A program made the position numbers and the translations under genes. 14,494 nucleotides of DNA, from positions 1 to 14,494 of the forward strand of contig JALLPB010000942.1 in the NCBI GenBank assembly GCA_036939975.1. The letters are read 5' to 3'. Shown piece by piece: positions 1-8,100 of the stretch. Under the pieces are notes generated by a model. The model was not told where the DNA came from and made no database searches. It saw only the letters and a program-made list of their open reading frames with translations. The first letter of the stretch is position 1. Each line of letters starts with the position of its first letter. The DNA comes from Cyclostephanos tholiformis. Its lineage: Eukaryota > Bacillariophyta > Thalassiosirophyceae > Thalassiosirales > Thalassiosiraceae.

Positions 1-10
1 TAGTTAATTC

Positions 11-54
11 CTAACCCTTAGCCAACACTTAGCTAACCCTTAGAGAACTCTTAG
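11..54. repeat. 11-bp tandem repeat, four units, telomere-like
   Basis: Four consecutive 11-bp units: CTAACCCTTAG (11-21), CCAACACTTAG (22-32), CTAACCCTTAG (33-43) and AGAACTCTTAG (44-54). Units 1 and 3 are identical. The unit contains CTAACCC and ends in TTAG, so it resembles a degenerate telomeric hexamer (TTAGGG/CCCTAA), but the period is 11, not 6. It may continue to the left of the window. Confidence 0.7.
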
Positions 55-63
55 TTACCTCTC

Positions 64-71
64 TGACGTCA
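64..71. promoter_or_regulatory. CRE palindrome TGACGTCA (candidate bZIP site)
   Basis: A perfect 8-bp palindrome, TGACGTCA, lies 259 bp upstream of the ATG at 330. This is the consensus cAMP-response element bound by bZIP factors. In diatoms TGACGT-type elements are known from CO2/cAMP-responsive promoters and as aureochrome targets. Function here is inferred from sequence and position only. Confidence 0.35.
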
Positions 72-329
72 ATTGATATTAAGGCCGTAGTATTTCGACG
101 CTCGTTGGTAATGTCAAACTGAATTGATCGCTAACGAACAATTGAAGTTGGTACGCTACCTAGGTACCTCTCTCAGTAGTAGCGTAAATAATCATATCTA
201 CCCCCCTCCCCAATCCAACGCGACACGCCATGCCGCGTCCATCGTCCGAGCTGTGAAGCTCGCCGCCATTGATAGTGGGAAAGAAATACCCAAGCACAGA
301 GGAGGAGATTTCATAGGAACTTATGAGAA
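72..329 (+). other. Upstream region of the coiled-coil gene
   Basis: There is no convincing gene here. One frame stays open from about 124 to a TGA at 331-333, but its only start is TTG, so I do not annotate it; it could be part of an exon if the downstream gene has an intron. An ATG at 323 opens an 11-codon reading frame ending at 358 that overlaps the proposed start at 330 in another frame, a possible upstream ORF. The stretch 201-215 is C-rich and pyrimidine-rich. Confidence 0.4.
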
Positions 330-3300
330 ATGATGCAAGCGGCGGCGGCAGCCGGTGAAAGAATGGTCATGCCGAGGAGGGAAGAGTATTGTCGTCGTCG
401 TCATCCCCGGTCGTTGTCGTCGTCGTCGTCGACGTCGTCGTCGTCGCGCGAAGGACCCTCCACCGCCGCCTCGGCCATCACGCCATCGTCATCGCCGTCG
501 TCGAGGGGTGAGTGTTACCACGGTGCCTCCACGTTCTCACTTGTAGCATCGATGATCACCCCCGAAAATGCGATTCGGCGACGTCGTCATCGTGAATCAA
601 CATCGGCCATGCATGGAGGAGGTGATGATAGGACAATGACAACTATGACTACGATGACGACTACGACGAAGACTATGACGCTTCATCCCACAATGATGGT
701 CGTCACGCCTTCCGATGCAAGAGAGCCGTCTCCCAACGACGATGACGGCGATGCCGCTTCGTCACTCGTTTTTCAAACTCCTCGGAACGATGAGGTCCGC
801 ACTCCATCGCAATCGTCGTCGATGTCGAATTTCCTTCCTCGATCCAAAATATTTGACTGCTATGATGCAGACGTAGAAGATGATGTCACATCGTCCTCGT
901 CGTCGTGTCCACTGCAGCGCCGCCGGAAGCACGAGTCGTCGTCCTCGTCGTTTTCGCCAATGACGCCGAAAACGAGGACCTACATGAATCAAACGTCGCC
1001 ATTCAAATCGTACACGGGAATACTCGACGAGCGATTGGACAGCGTGGTGAAGATCATACGTAACTTGGATGGCAGGATCAAACGCTATCGTGAACGGTAT
1101 CATCGACGCGATGACGATGACGATGACGACGACGATGTCGATAGCAAATATGAAGTGGATGATGGGGTCAATGGTGTCAATATCTGGAATTGTGGGCATC
1201 GTTGTCACGACGAGTGTGACAAGGGAAACGAATGCAACGAAAGTTATGAGCGGATGGCCAATCACGTAGACCTCGATGTCGATGCGAATGTCTTGACTTG
1301 TTACGTTCGGAAGGGGATGGCGACGCAGTCGTCGTCGTCGCCGTTTTCGTTAATGGTGGATAACGACGAGGTGGCGAAGGAGAGAGAGAAACATTGCGAC
1401 TTAAACGGATCCCGAGTTGAGTTGGGTAACATCTCAATCATGAGCCCGCTACGAATGACTTCGAGGTGCAATTTTTCCACGAAAGACGTGGCATCGAGAT
1501 CGAACAGCACGGACTCCGCCGAGGTCCATGTCACGGGCAGGAGGCGACGTCGACCATCGTCGGGGCAACGGCGAGAATGGGATGCGGATACCACCGCTAA
1601 TATTAATGCGAGGGTCGACTGCCATGTCGAACAGTGGCATCGGGACCATCAACACTACCAACCACATCAACGGCCTCAGCGGCGGCAGCAGCAGCAGCAG
1701 CACCAGCATCTACAACAACATAATCAGACTCAAATTTCAATGGATGATATCTCCGACAGCAGCGCCACCAGTAATCAATCGCTAGAAACTAAAGGGGAGG
1801 CAACGATGACACATCGCAAGAACATGGATGATAAACAGCTATCATCAATTATGCATTATTCGGAAGAGAGATTGGATGAATCGTTCCCATTTCAGAAAAC
1901 CATGGCCCACGATTGTGCCATCTGTTTGGAGTTGCAGTCCGTATTGAGCTTAAGAAACTATGAGTTTGCACTTGAGCTATCCTCAATGGCAGAGAAAATT
2001 GAGGAGGTCTGGAAAATCAAGTTCACTGCCGTTCATAATCAACACATGGAAGACTTAGAACGCATCACTAATGATGCAAATAAAACGCACTCGGATGAGA
2101 TTGCCAGGGTGAAGTGTGAATTGGAGGCGTCACATCGAGAGGAGATAGATCGTCTGCATTTGGAACACTCAGATGAGATAGCAAGGGTTAGTTGTGATTC
2201 GGAGGCGTCGCATCGAGAGGAGATAGATCGTCTGAATTTGGAAAATAAAAATCTATCGTTGCAAGTAATGAAAATAAATGATATCATGAGGCAGAATCTT
2301 GAAGCTATCCACGCGGAACATGATCGGATGAATATGGAAGTTCAAAAATTTAGTTCATCGTACGAGAAAATGGCAGCTGAGAATGAATCACTCAAGGCGC
2401 AACTTAAAATCTCTAAGGTCAAGGGTGATGAGCTAATGAGGAACAGTCAAGGTCTCGAATCTACTAACACCTATAATACCACTGAGCTCAAGAAACTGAT
2501 GTTCTCTCTGAAAGAGGTTACAGAGCTTAATAGGGGCTTGGAAAGACGAATCAAGGAAGTGAGCACCGCTAACAGAGAGCTTGACGAGGTCAACAATGCC
2601 AACGAGGATAAGATCTGTGAACTATTGATTGCAGTCAAGCGCTTGTCAACATCTCTTGACGACGAGAGGTGCAGCCACGAGATGGATCTCAACCACAAGA
2701 ACATATTATTGGAAGAGAGAGAACCTGAGAAAGAACATCTAGAAGAGCAACTTCAAATATCCAATGCCAAGAATGATGACCTCAAGGCGCAGCTCCAAAC
2801 CTTGGTCTCTAGCAACAAAGAGAATCTCCATCAGATAATTGTGCTTGAAGAAAGCGTGAGAGCAATGGAGGGCATAATTGATAATGTGAACATTAAAATC
2901 ATAGATATATTTGGTGAGCTGAAGGCTTCCCAGGACATTAACGCCAAGTTGACCCGTCAGATGAAGGATCATCGAAACAATATCGATGATTTCACAAAGT
3001 GTCTTACAGTGAAAACGTTGGCCTTTGAAGAAACAACGGCAACTATTACTGCATTGAGAGAAAACGCATCTGCTACAAGGTCTCAGCTGTCAGCTGAAGT
3101 TTACAACCTCCTTAATGGGAAGAATGTTTTAGATGAACGGGTGACCACCTTGAGGAGCCGTCTCTCAGAGAAACGGTCATCAGCTAAAGAACTTGAGCGA
3201 CTATTAGATATTGCAAAGAACGAGATAGCTGAGGTGATAAAATTCAATGCAGATCTGAATAAAACGAACCATGAGTTGCAAACCAGCCTATCGAAATCCA

Positions 3301-5447
3301 CGAGTATTAAAGAAGAGCAAGCAACAGCGTTAAATGATACACATCAGACGCTACAAAAAACTTTGGATGAAAGGAATGATTTCGTTTGTCGGCTATTCGA
3401 GCTTCAAGCCAAATATGATTCCATCAAATCGTATTCATATAAGGCTGAACAAAACCAGATAAAAGATATTACCCAGCTCAAAGCTACCACGCAGCAGAAA
3501 GACGACGAAGCCTTTGCATTGAACAACAACATTTTTTCCTTGATCTCTCGGATTGCATCACTTGACGATGAGAGTGAGAAAATAAAATCTGAAAAGGATG
3601 AATTTGTAAATATGTTGAAGTCCGCAGCTCAAGAGTTGTCATCAACGCAAGAAAAGATATCAGATTACCCTGCATATGGTTTTGAGACGTCTGTTGAGCC
3701 CCCAGGTAGAGAACGCGAAGAAAGCCACGTAGATGCACAAAAATCTCTCTTTGACAAGGATATAAAGCTGTTATGTATGTGTAGTCACATTCAGGAACTA
3801 GAGAAGCAGCTACATTCCAAAACCGGCGACGTTCTCAACATGACAGAAAAGCTGAATCATTTCCAGCAACTCGCAGGAAAACTCGCTGTATCCGTCCTAA
3901 AGCTGAAGATGAAATGTAGGCATTCGAAAGATCCCAGCCAACTGATTTCTCAACTAGAGACGCAGAATGAAAAAATCGCCATGCTTGAGCGTTGTCTTAA
4001 TGGGGTCAAAGCTGACCGACAAGCGCTTGCAGCCACGCATTTCCATCAGCACAAGAAGTTGACCGCCACGACAGCTGACCTCAGGAAAAAAATGTTAGAC
4101 GAGCTTCTTCGGAGAAAGATTGATCATTTGCAGTCAGAAAATCATTCTCTACTGATGGAAAGCACCACAGCCAAACTAAAAATGGAGCAAAAAGAAGATG
4201 CTTTGATTGAGGCCCAAGCTGTGAAATCCGCTGTGGAAAATCGTCTTGAGGCAGCGATGCAACAAAGAAGCCATCTTACTGACGAAGTTGACAGCATGCG
4301 TAATACAATTACAATGCTTCAAGCCGGGAAGAAATCCTTGCTTCAAAGCTTGCGAGACTACCAAGACAAAATCACATTTTTGACGAATAAAGTCACCATG
4401 CTCGAGAATCAGGCAGCTTCAAACGAAAACAAAATTCTTAAAGTTGAGGCACAATTAGAATTAAAAATCCGTGAAGCAGGAGAATCGAGCAAACAGCACG
4501 AAGCAACAATTACCGAGCTTCGCAATCAGATTGCTTCTCAAGACAGGCTAACATCTGGCACGGATGAAGTGCAGTCATCATTAAAGTCGAAGATGGTTCG
4601 TGTTTCTGGCGACCGTAAAGGCATCGCATTACAGCTAGATAAGCATGTTGCGGAGCCAAAACAACTAAACGATAAGAGACGTGGGCGTGCCGAAATGGTT
4701 ACAGGAAACTCAACAGTGCATAAACAAGACCATGGTATCAATCCGCTCGCGATATTTAATGATGATTCGGAAGCGGCTTTATACGGAGTCCATCTCGAAG
4801 TTACCCCCCAAACAGATATGAACAGTATTTCAGAAGGTGGAGTTTCTATTATTTGTTCGAGGAACCAAGCAATAATCACTCAAATAGAATACGAGAAAAA
4901 GCTTCTGAAGGAAGAAATCAAGCTACTGCGAGCTGGTCTGGAACAAGCTTTGCAGGAGTTGGCCGTGGTCAAAACAGATTGCCGAAGTATTAGCCGAGTT
5001 GCCAGAAAAGCGAGGACGTTGCTTGAGAAAACGGAAAATGAGAAGACACAACTAGTAGTTTATTTGGATGATGCCCAACAGACACTGAAGAGAATCCAAG
5101 GGAACTCATCTCAATTGCGATATGAACATGACGAACAATTCAAAAGCAATATCATCAAACAAACAATCGATCTGCGCGAGAAAAATGAATCCACCAAAAT
5201 GGTTGCGACACACAACACAGACATGAGCGCCGATATTGATAGGAATGACACGCGAAACGAAATACCCCCAAATAATATTACAGGTCAAGGTTATATCTGC
5301 TTGATAGGTGACAATTGTCCCAAAGTGACATCGCATGAAAGATTTACAATAGAGAAAGGAAAATCGATGCTTGATTTGTTGAAGGAGATAAAGAAATCGG
5401 GCAGAAAACAGAAAATGAAATATCGCAGAGATGAGAATAAATTGTAG
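330..5447 (+). CDS. Giant coiled-coil protein with low-complexity N-terminus, unknown family
   Basis: A single open frame of 1705 codons runs from ATG ATG at 330 to TAG at 5445-5447 with no sign of introns. Residues 1 to about 500 are low complexity and probably disordered: serine runs encoded by TCG repeats (about residues 28-60 and 185-210), a Thr/Met stretch around 103-116, nine consecutive aspartates at 261-269, and a Gln/His-rich stretch around 440-470 with five glutamines at 453-457. From about residue 530 to 1110, and again from about 1140 to 1620, the sequence is rich in Glu, Lys, Leu, Gln and Ala with heptad-like spacing and almost no proline, i.e. long coiled coil. A proline/glycine break lies near 1112-1130. 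The last 20 residues are strongly basic. A CAIC motif just before the coil lacks the other ligands of a RING finger. I see no motor, kinase or membrane segment. A cytoskeletal, centrosomal or scaffold role is only a guess from shape. Confidence 0.8.
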   Translation: MMQAAAAAGERMVMPRREEYCRRRHPRSLSSSSSTSSSSREGPSTAASAITPSSSPSSRGECYHGASTFSLVASMITPENAIRRRRHRESTSAMHGGGDDRTMTTMTTMTTTTKTMTLHPTMMVVTPSDAREPSPNDDDGDAASSLVFQTPRNDEVRTPSQSSSMSNFLPRSKIFDCYDADVEDDVTSSSSSCPLQRRRKHESSSSSFSPMTPKTRTYMNQTSPFKSYTGILDERLDSVVKIIRNLDGRIKRYRERYHRRDDDDDDDDDVDSKYEVDDGVNGVNIWNCGHRCHDECDKGNECNESYERMANHVDLDVDANVLTCYVRKGMATQSSSSPFSLMVDNDEVAKEREKHCDLNGSRVELGNISIMSPLRMTSRCNFSTKDVASRSNSTDSAEVHVTGRRRRRPSSGQRREWDADTTANINARVDCHVEQWHRDHQHYQPHQRPQRRQQQQQHQHLQQHNQTQISMDDISDSSATSNQSLETKGEATMTHRKNMDDKQLSSIMHYSEERLDESFPFQKTMAHDCAICLELQSVLSLRNYEFALELSSMAEKIEEVWKIKFTAVHNQHMEDLERITNDANKTHSDEIARVKCELEASHREEIDRLHLEHSDEIARVSCDSEASHREEIDRLNLENKNLSLQVMKINDIMRQNLEAIHAEHDRMNMEVQKFSSSYEKMAAENESLKAQLKISKVKGDELMRNSQGLESTNTYNTTELKKLMFSLKEVTELNRGLERRIKEVSTANRELDEVNNANEDKICELLIAVKRLSTSLDDERCSHEMDLNHKNILLEEREPEKEHLEEQLQISNAKNDDLKAQLQTLVSSNKENLHQIIVLEESVRAMEGIIDNVNIKIIDIFGELKASQDINAKLTRQMKDHRNNIDDFTKCLTVKTLAFEETTATITALRENASATRSQLSAEVYNLLNGKNVLDERVTTLRSRLSEKRSSAKELERLLDIAKNEIAEVIKFNADLNKTNHELQTSLSKSTSIKEEQATALNDTHQTLQKTLDERNDFVCRLFELQAKYDSIKSYSYKAEQNQIKDITQLKATTQQKDDEAFALNNNIFSLISRIASLDDESEKIKSEKDEFVNMLKSAAQELSSTQEKISDYPAYGFETSVEPPGREREESHVDAQKSLFDKDIKLLCMCSHIQELEKQLHSKTGDVLNMTEKLNHFQQLAGKLAVSVLKLKMKCRHSKDPSQLISQLETQNEKIAMLERCLNGVKADRQALAATHFHQHKKLTATTADLRKKMLDELLRRKIDHLQSENHSLLMESTTAKLKMEQKEDALIEAQAVKSAVENRLEAAMQQRSHLTDEVDSMRNTITMLQAGKKSLLQSLRDYQDKITFLTNKVTMLENQAASNENKILKVEAQLELKIREAGESSKQHEATITELRNQIASQDRLTSGTDEVQSSLKSKMVRVSGDRKGIALQLDKHVAEPKQLNDKRRGRAEMVTGNSTVHKQDHGINPLAIFNDDSEAALYGVHLEVTPQTDMNSISEGGVSIICSRNQAIITQIEYEKKLLKEEIKLLRAGLEQALQELAVVKTDCRSISRVARKARTLLEKTENEKTQLVVYLDDAQQTLKRIQGNSSQLRYEHDEQFKSNIIKQTIDLREKNESTKMVATHNTDMSADIDRNDTRNEIPPNNITGQGYICLIGDNCPKVTSHERFTIEKGKSMLDLLKEIKKSGRKQKMKYRRDENKL
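391..446 (+). repeat. TCG/GTC trinucleotide-rich tract
   Basis: A near-continuous run of TCG triplets, interrupted at 402-414 and 431-433, encodes the first poly-serine stretch of the coiled-coil protein. Shorter tracts of the same type occur in frame near 889-905, 934-953 and 1329-1343, and GAT/GAC triplets at 1110-1136 encode poly-aspartate. Such tracts are likely to vary in length between alleles. Confidence 0.75.
2088..2243 (+). repeat. In-frame 78-bp tandem duplication in the coiled-coil gene
   Basis: Two adjacent 78-bp units, 2088-2165 and 2166-2243, encode two 26-residue copies (residues 587-612 and 613-638). Both begin HSDEIARV and end EEIDRL plus four residues. By eye about ten bases differ. 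Because 26 residues is not a multiple of 7, each copy shifts the heptad phase by two positions unless the coil is locally interrupted there. Confidence 0.85.
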
Positions 5448-6082
5448 AAGAGATCTGTAAAGTAGAAAAAATTACCTGCAAGTATTAATTCGCAAGGAAC
5501 CATTCTCTCTGAGAATTGGGCTTCTCCCATGCATACAAGTATCCAGCTGTCTGAAATAGATTCACTAATGCGAAAAGCTTCTATTGGAATAAGTATCTTT
5601 GCAAAAAGCTTCTCTTGAAACAATGTGGCTCCCTACAATCATCGTACCTCGAGGAAGACTATACCTGCGCAATTGCTGGAGCTATTTTTCTCCCCACACA
5701 AATACACTATGCAACGAAAGACTTTTTGGGATGATGATTCTATGTAATCGATCGCAATGTAAGTGATGGAGTCTATTGAAAACTTTCTATGATGTGATAT
5801 CAAACTATAAATCTAATAGAAAAGCAGCATCTGCCTGCCGAAAGGTCGTAATAATTCTCGAATAAAGAGATCTTTGCATGCACGATAGGGAGGATTCGAA
5901 CTAAAGTATTGTCATGAGAAGTAATGCTTGCTGAGCGCCAGAAAATTTCTCGGATGAAGTTACTTGCACAGCAGGGAGAATAAAAATGGAACGGGTGGAT
6001 ATTTTTGCATTTGTGTTCATGTGTTTATTGGACAATATGTGCTCATTTAGATAGCACTTCTTGGGGCAGGGCCACGGTGGAT
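5448..6082. other. Intergenic region between convergent 3' ends
   Basis: The coiled-coil gene (+) and the cyclin gene (-) end toward each other here. AATAAA on the plus strand at 5861-5866 and AATAAA on the minus strand at 6024-6029 are candidate polyadenylation signals; the second lies about 55 nt after the cyclin stop. A small imperfect direct repeat of about 23 bp (5570-5592 and 5601-5623, sharing AAAAGCTTCT) sits inside. No reading frame or RNA gene is convincing. Confidence 0.5.
6024..6029 (-). terminator. Candidate poly(A) signal of the cyclin gene
   Basis: AATAAA on the minus strand, 54 nt beyond the cyclin stop codon. The spacing fits a 3' UTR signal, but algal genes often lack a strict hexamer, so this is tentative. 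Confidence 0.35.
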
Positions 6083-7438
6083 CTAATCCAAGAGGCACTT
6101 GCTCTTCTTATTGAGGGATTCCATCGCGACCTCTTCGTCCCCCCCACCACTTTCTCCCCCCTCCCCAATCTCGCTGAAGAGTGACTCCGCACGCATATAT
6201 TTTGCATCGGGTCCGGAGGGGAGGAGATCGTCCTTGGTCGGCGTGACTGCGCGTGCGCGAGATTTTTTGGTATCCCCCCCTGCCCCCTCCCCTACGACGG
6301 CCAATGGCGACGATGATGCCCCAGAAACGGGGGGGGAGGGATCGACGACGACGTCGGGGAGATGCTCATCACATCCGATGAGCCGTAGCAGGTGACCGAC
6401 GCAAAGCGCAGTCTCGTCGTAGTCATGATCCAAATTGAGAGACTCGAACCACCGCTCCATTGCAGCGAACGGATGGGAATTACCAAGGCGCATCGCCACC
6501 AAGATTGAAGCGTAAGCGATAGAGGAGGGTGCCTTGTTGACGAAGTACGAGTAGAGGACGCTCAGTTCGCAAAGGTACTTTGCTTGCTGGACAACGCAGT
6601 GCCTCATCGCGTAGTCGATGACGACGACATTTCCAAGCATTGGCGCATCTAACTCGTCGAATTCCCATATGACCTCGGTCATGATCGCCGGTGTAATGAC
6701 GTCCACAAACATGCCAGACCCGGGAGGATTCATGTACCAGTCGAAGACGTGGCAAATGTGGTGCTCCATGTCGAGTATTTGATCGGCGTCGAAGGCATGT
6801 CTGCATTCCCTCGCCATGTGCTCGGGGAAGAAGATCCTGCCCCCTCTTGAATTGACCTTGACCGCAAGGAAGAGGGAGGACGCGGCGACTAGGTCCCAAT
6901 CCGTCCGCTCCACGACGCCGGTGGCGACAAGTCGATCGAAGTACGACATTGCCGTGCCGACGGTGTCACGGCTTATGTCGTACTTGTCGACGACCGAGTA
7001 ACACCAGCAGCACAGTCCCTCCCTCTCGCGCTCGGGCACACTGTAACGGACATTTTCCTCCCCGTCCGAGGTTAGGAGGAGGGGGGCGACGGCGTAGTGA
7101 TCTCGGCCCTCGCGTTCGACGAGGGCGTCCCACTTGTTGGCGACATCCCCGAGTCGACCAAGTCGATCGTCGACGCACAACGCCGCCCACTGGAGGCGCG
7201 ATGACTCCTCGTCGACGACCGCGTGCCGCTCGACGACAACGTCCATGGGTGTGAGCGGAACCACGTTCTCCTTGCCACCACCGTCGCGAGACGTCGAAAA
7301 TTGGCGAGAGCCCGGAGAGGATACCGCCTCATCATCGCGGCCTTCGTCGAGGCGATCGCCTCCCTCGGCTTCGGACCTGCCCACCGCATCCTCGTGGGAT
7401 GCCATGCGATAAGAGGCGATCAATAAAGTAAAAGGCAT
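6083..7438 (-). CDS. Cyclin (two-fold cyclin box, CDK regulatory subunit)
   Basis: A 451-residue protein whose role is to bind and activate a cyclin-dependent kinase. The N-terminal cyclin box covers about residues 131-236: Trp145, the helix motif FDRLVA at 167-172, LAVKV at 191-195 carrying the conserved lysine (Lys194), and MEHHI at 224-228 carrying the conserved glutamate (Glu225). This Lys/Glu pair is the CDK contact in cyclin folds. A weaker C-terminal cyclin fold follows (about 238-356). The N-terminal tail holds a KEN box (56-58), an APC/C-Cdh1 degron, and a Thr-Pro site (63-64); the C-terminal tail is acidic/Ser-rich with a basic patch around 391-396 and another Thr-Pro (399-400). No LxCxE retinoblastoma-binding motif is seen. 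The first ATG (7438) has A at -3; an in-frame ATG at 7405 is an alternative start and removes a short hydrophobic stretch. It could belong to the expanded diatom-specific cyclin family, which is an inference. Confidence 0.9.
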   Translation of the reverse strand: MPFTLLIASYRMASHEDAVGRSEAEGGDRLDEGRDDEAVSSPGSRQFSTSRDGGGKENVVPLTPMDVVVERHAVVDEESSRLQWAALCVDDRLGRLGDVANKWDALVEREGRDHYAVAPLLLTSDGEENVRYSVPEREREGLCCWCYSVVDKYDISRDTVGTAMSYFDRLVATGVVERTDWDLVAASSLFLAVKVNSRGGRIFFPEHMARECRHAFDADQILDMEHHICHVFDWYMNPPGSGMFVDVITPAIMTEVIWEFDELDAPMLGNVVVIDYAMRHCVVQQAKYLCELSVLYSYFVNKAPSSIAYASILVAMRLGNSHPFAAMERWFESLNLDHDYDETALCVGHLLRLIGCDEHLPDVVVDPSPPVSGASSSPLAVVGEGAGGDTKKSRARAVTPTKDDLLPSGPDAKYMRAESLFSEIGEGGESGGGDEEVAMESLNKKSKCLLD

Positions 7439-7659
7439 GGTCGGCAGCTGCTCGTCGTTCGAATGAATGAGGAGGGCCTGCGTGGATTGAGGAGTATCTT
7501 GGTATCGATTTTGATAGAATCAAAATCAGCTGTTGAAGGTAAAGCTCCCGTCATTGTTGCATTCTTTACATCTGCCTACCCAACACGTACTTATAGTACT
7601 ACTAGGTACTTTCGTAAGTAAGTAAAATTTTCTGCTAGAGAGTGGGGAAGATGTACTAT
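7439..7659 (-). promoter_or_regulatory. Cyclin upstream region bounded by the retrotransposon LTR
   Basis: Only 221 bp separate the cyclin start from the LTR end. The stretch holds a perfect 9-bp inverted repeat with a 3-bp centre (7507-7527) and a TATAA on the minus strand (7591-7595, about 155 bp before the ATG) that could be a core promoter element. No E2F-like site is seen. Whether the native promoter is complete or was split by the insertion cannot be told from this window. Confidence 0.4.
7507..7527. repeat. Perfect 9-bp inverted repeat in the cyclin leader
   Basis: GATTTTGAT (7507-7515) and its exact reverse complement ATCAAAATC (7519-7527) are separated by AGA. It lies 69-89 bp upstream of the cyclin ATG. 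It could bind a dimeric regulator or form a small hairpin in the 5' UTR. Confidence 0.6.
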
Positions 7660-7821
7660 TGTAACGATGAACGTTTTCTTAAGTCTAGCTTACAGTGATA
7701 ATTCTAGTAGAAACCTTTTACAAAATCGCATTCCTGAAAAAAGTGGTCTTTAGGATTTTATTTTGTATAGACAACCTTCATGGTTGACGAAAAGGAATAT
7801 AGAATTGATGTAGAAATCATT

Positions 7822-7893
7822 GGAGAGTCACACTTGTGACTCTCCGTGCCTCAAAATGTGAGGCTATCGATGAATTCCCAAGAATCTCTTGGG
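7822..7893. repeat. Cluster of three perfect hairpins inside the LTR
   Basis: Three back-to-back inverted repeats. The first is 7822-7845: arms GGAGAGTCACA and TGTGACTCTCC with a 2-nt centre. The second is 7848-7864: arms GCCTCA and TGAGGC with a 5-nt loop. The third is 7877-7893: arms CCCAAGA and TCTTGGG with a 3-nt loop. The first is kept in the 5' LTR (14407-14430) with two changes in one arm. The second is cut through its loop in the 5' LTR. Confidence 0.8.
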
Positions 7894-7990
7894 TAGAAAG
7901 ATATGAAGTTTTACACAAGAAAGCGGAGTGAGCCAGGTGTCAGAATTTCTGGGAGAGATCTTGTCAGAACAAGAAAACTAGAGAGGACAT

Positions 7991-8034
7991 GGATGGACAG
8001 AGAGAGACCTTCTCAACAAAAGGTCTGTCCATCC
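7991..8034. repeat. Long imperfect hairpin in the LTR U3 part
   Basis: GGATGGACA (7991-7999) pairs with TGTCCATCC (8026-8034); an inner stem GACCTT (8006-8011) pairs with AAGGTC (8020-8025). This gives 15 bp with a 6-nt one-sided bulge and an 8-nt loop. A 10-bp perfect palindrome GTGTATACAC (8075-8084) lies close to the LTR terminus. Confidence 0.75.
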
Positions 8035-8091
8035 GCGAGTAGATACAAATGGTTGAAACACCGGTTGGAAATTAGTGTATACACCGTCATA

Positions 8092-8100
8092 CTCCCCCTC
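8092..8100 (-). other. Polypurine tract
   Basis: GAGGGGGAG on the minus strand lies between the pol stop and the 3' LTR, separated from the LTR terminus by TA. It is the expected primer site for plus-strand DNA synthesis. Confidence 0.75.

Larger units (their letters stand above)
7660..8089 (-). repeat. 3' LTR, complete, 430 bp
   Basis: On the minus strand it starts TGACGG (8089) right after the polypurine tract and ends TTACA (7660), i.e. TG...CA. The inner 198 bp (7660-7857) align without gaps to 14245-14442, with 10 substitutions (about 95% identity). The homology boundary at 7660 falls exactly on the TG/CA terminus. AATAAA on the minus strand (7762-7757) is a candidate poly(A) signal near the R region. 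The outer boundary at 8089 rests on the TG and the polypurine tract, because the matching part of the 5' LTR is absent. Confidence 0.85.

Noticed and set aside
124..333. Short plus-strand open frame immediately before the coiled-coil gene
   Set aside because: Its only start is TTG, it has no recognisable motif, and overlapping starts/stops have no operon meaning in a eukaryote. It could only matter as part of a spliced exon, for which I see no clear signals.
762..1709. Several minus-strand and plus-strand open frames inside the low-complexity head of the coiled-coil gene
   Set aside because: They are by-products of CG-rich triplet repeats, which lack stop codons in several frames.
1909..1935. 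CAICLE-like RING finger start in the coiled-coil protein
   Set aside because: Only one CxxC pair is present; the remaining zinc ligands of a RING domain are absent and coiled coil begins at once.
6099..7523. Open frames overlapping the cyclin on both strands
   Set aside because: High GC content removes stops; their translations are Arg/Pro/Ser-rich noise, while the cyclin frame carries a full domain.
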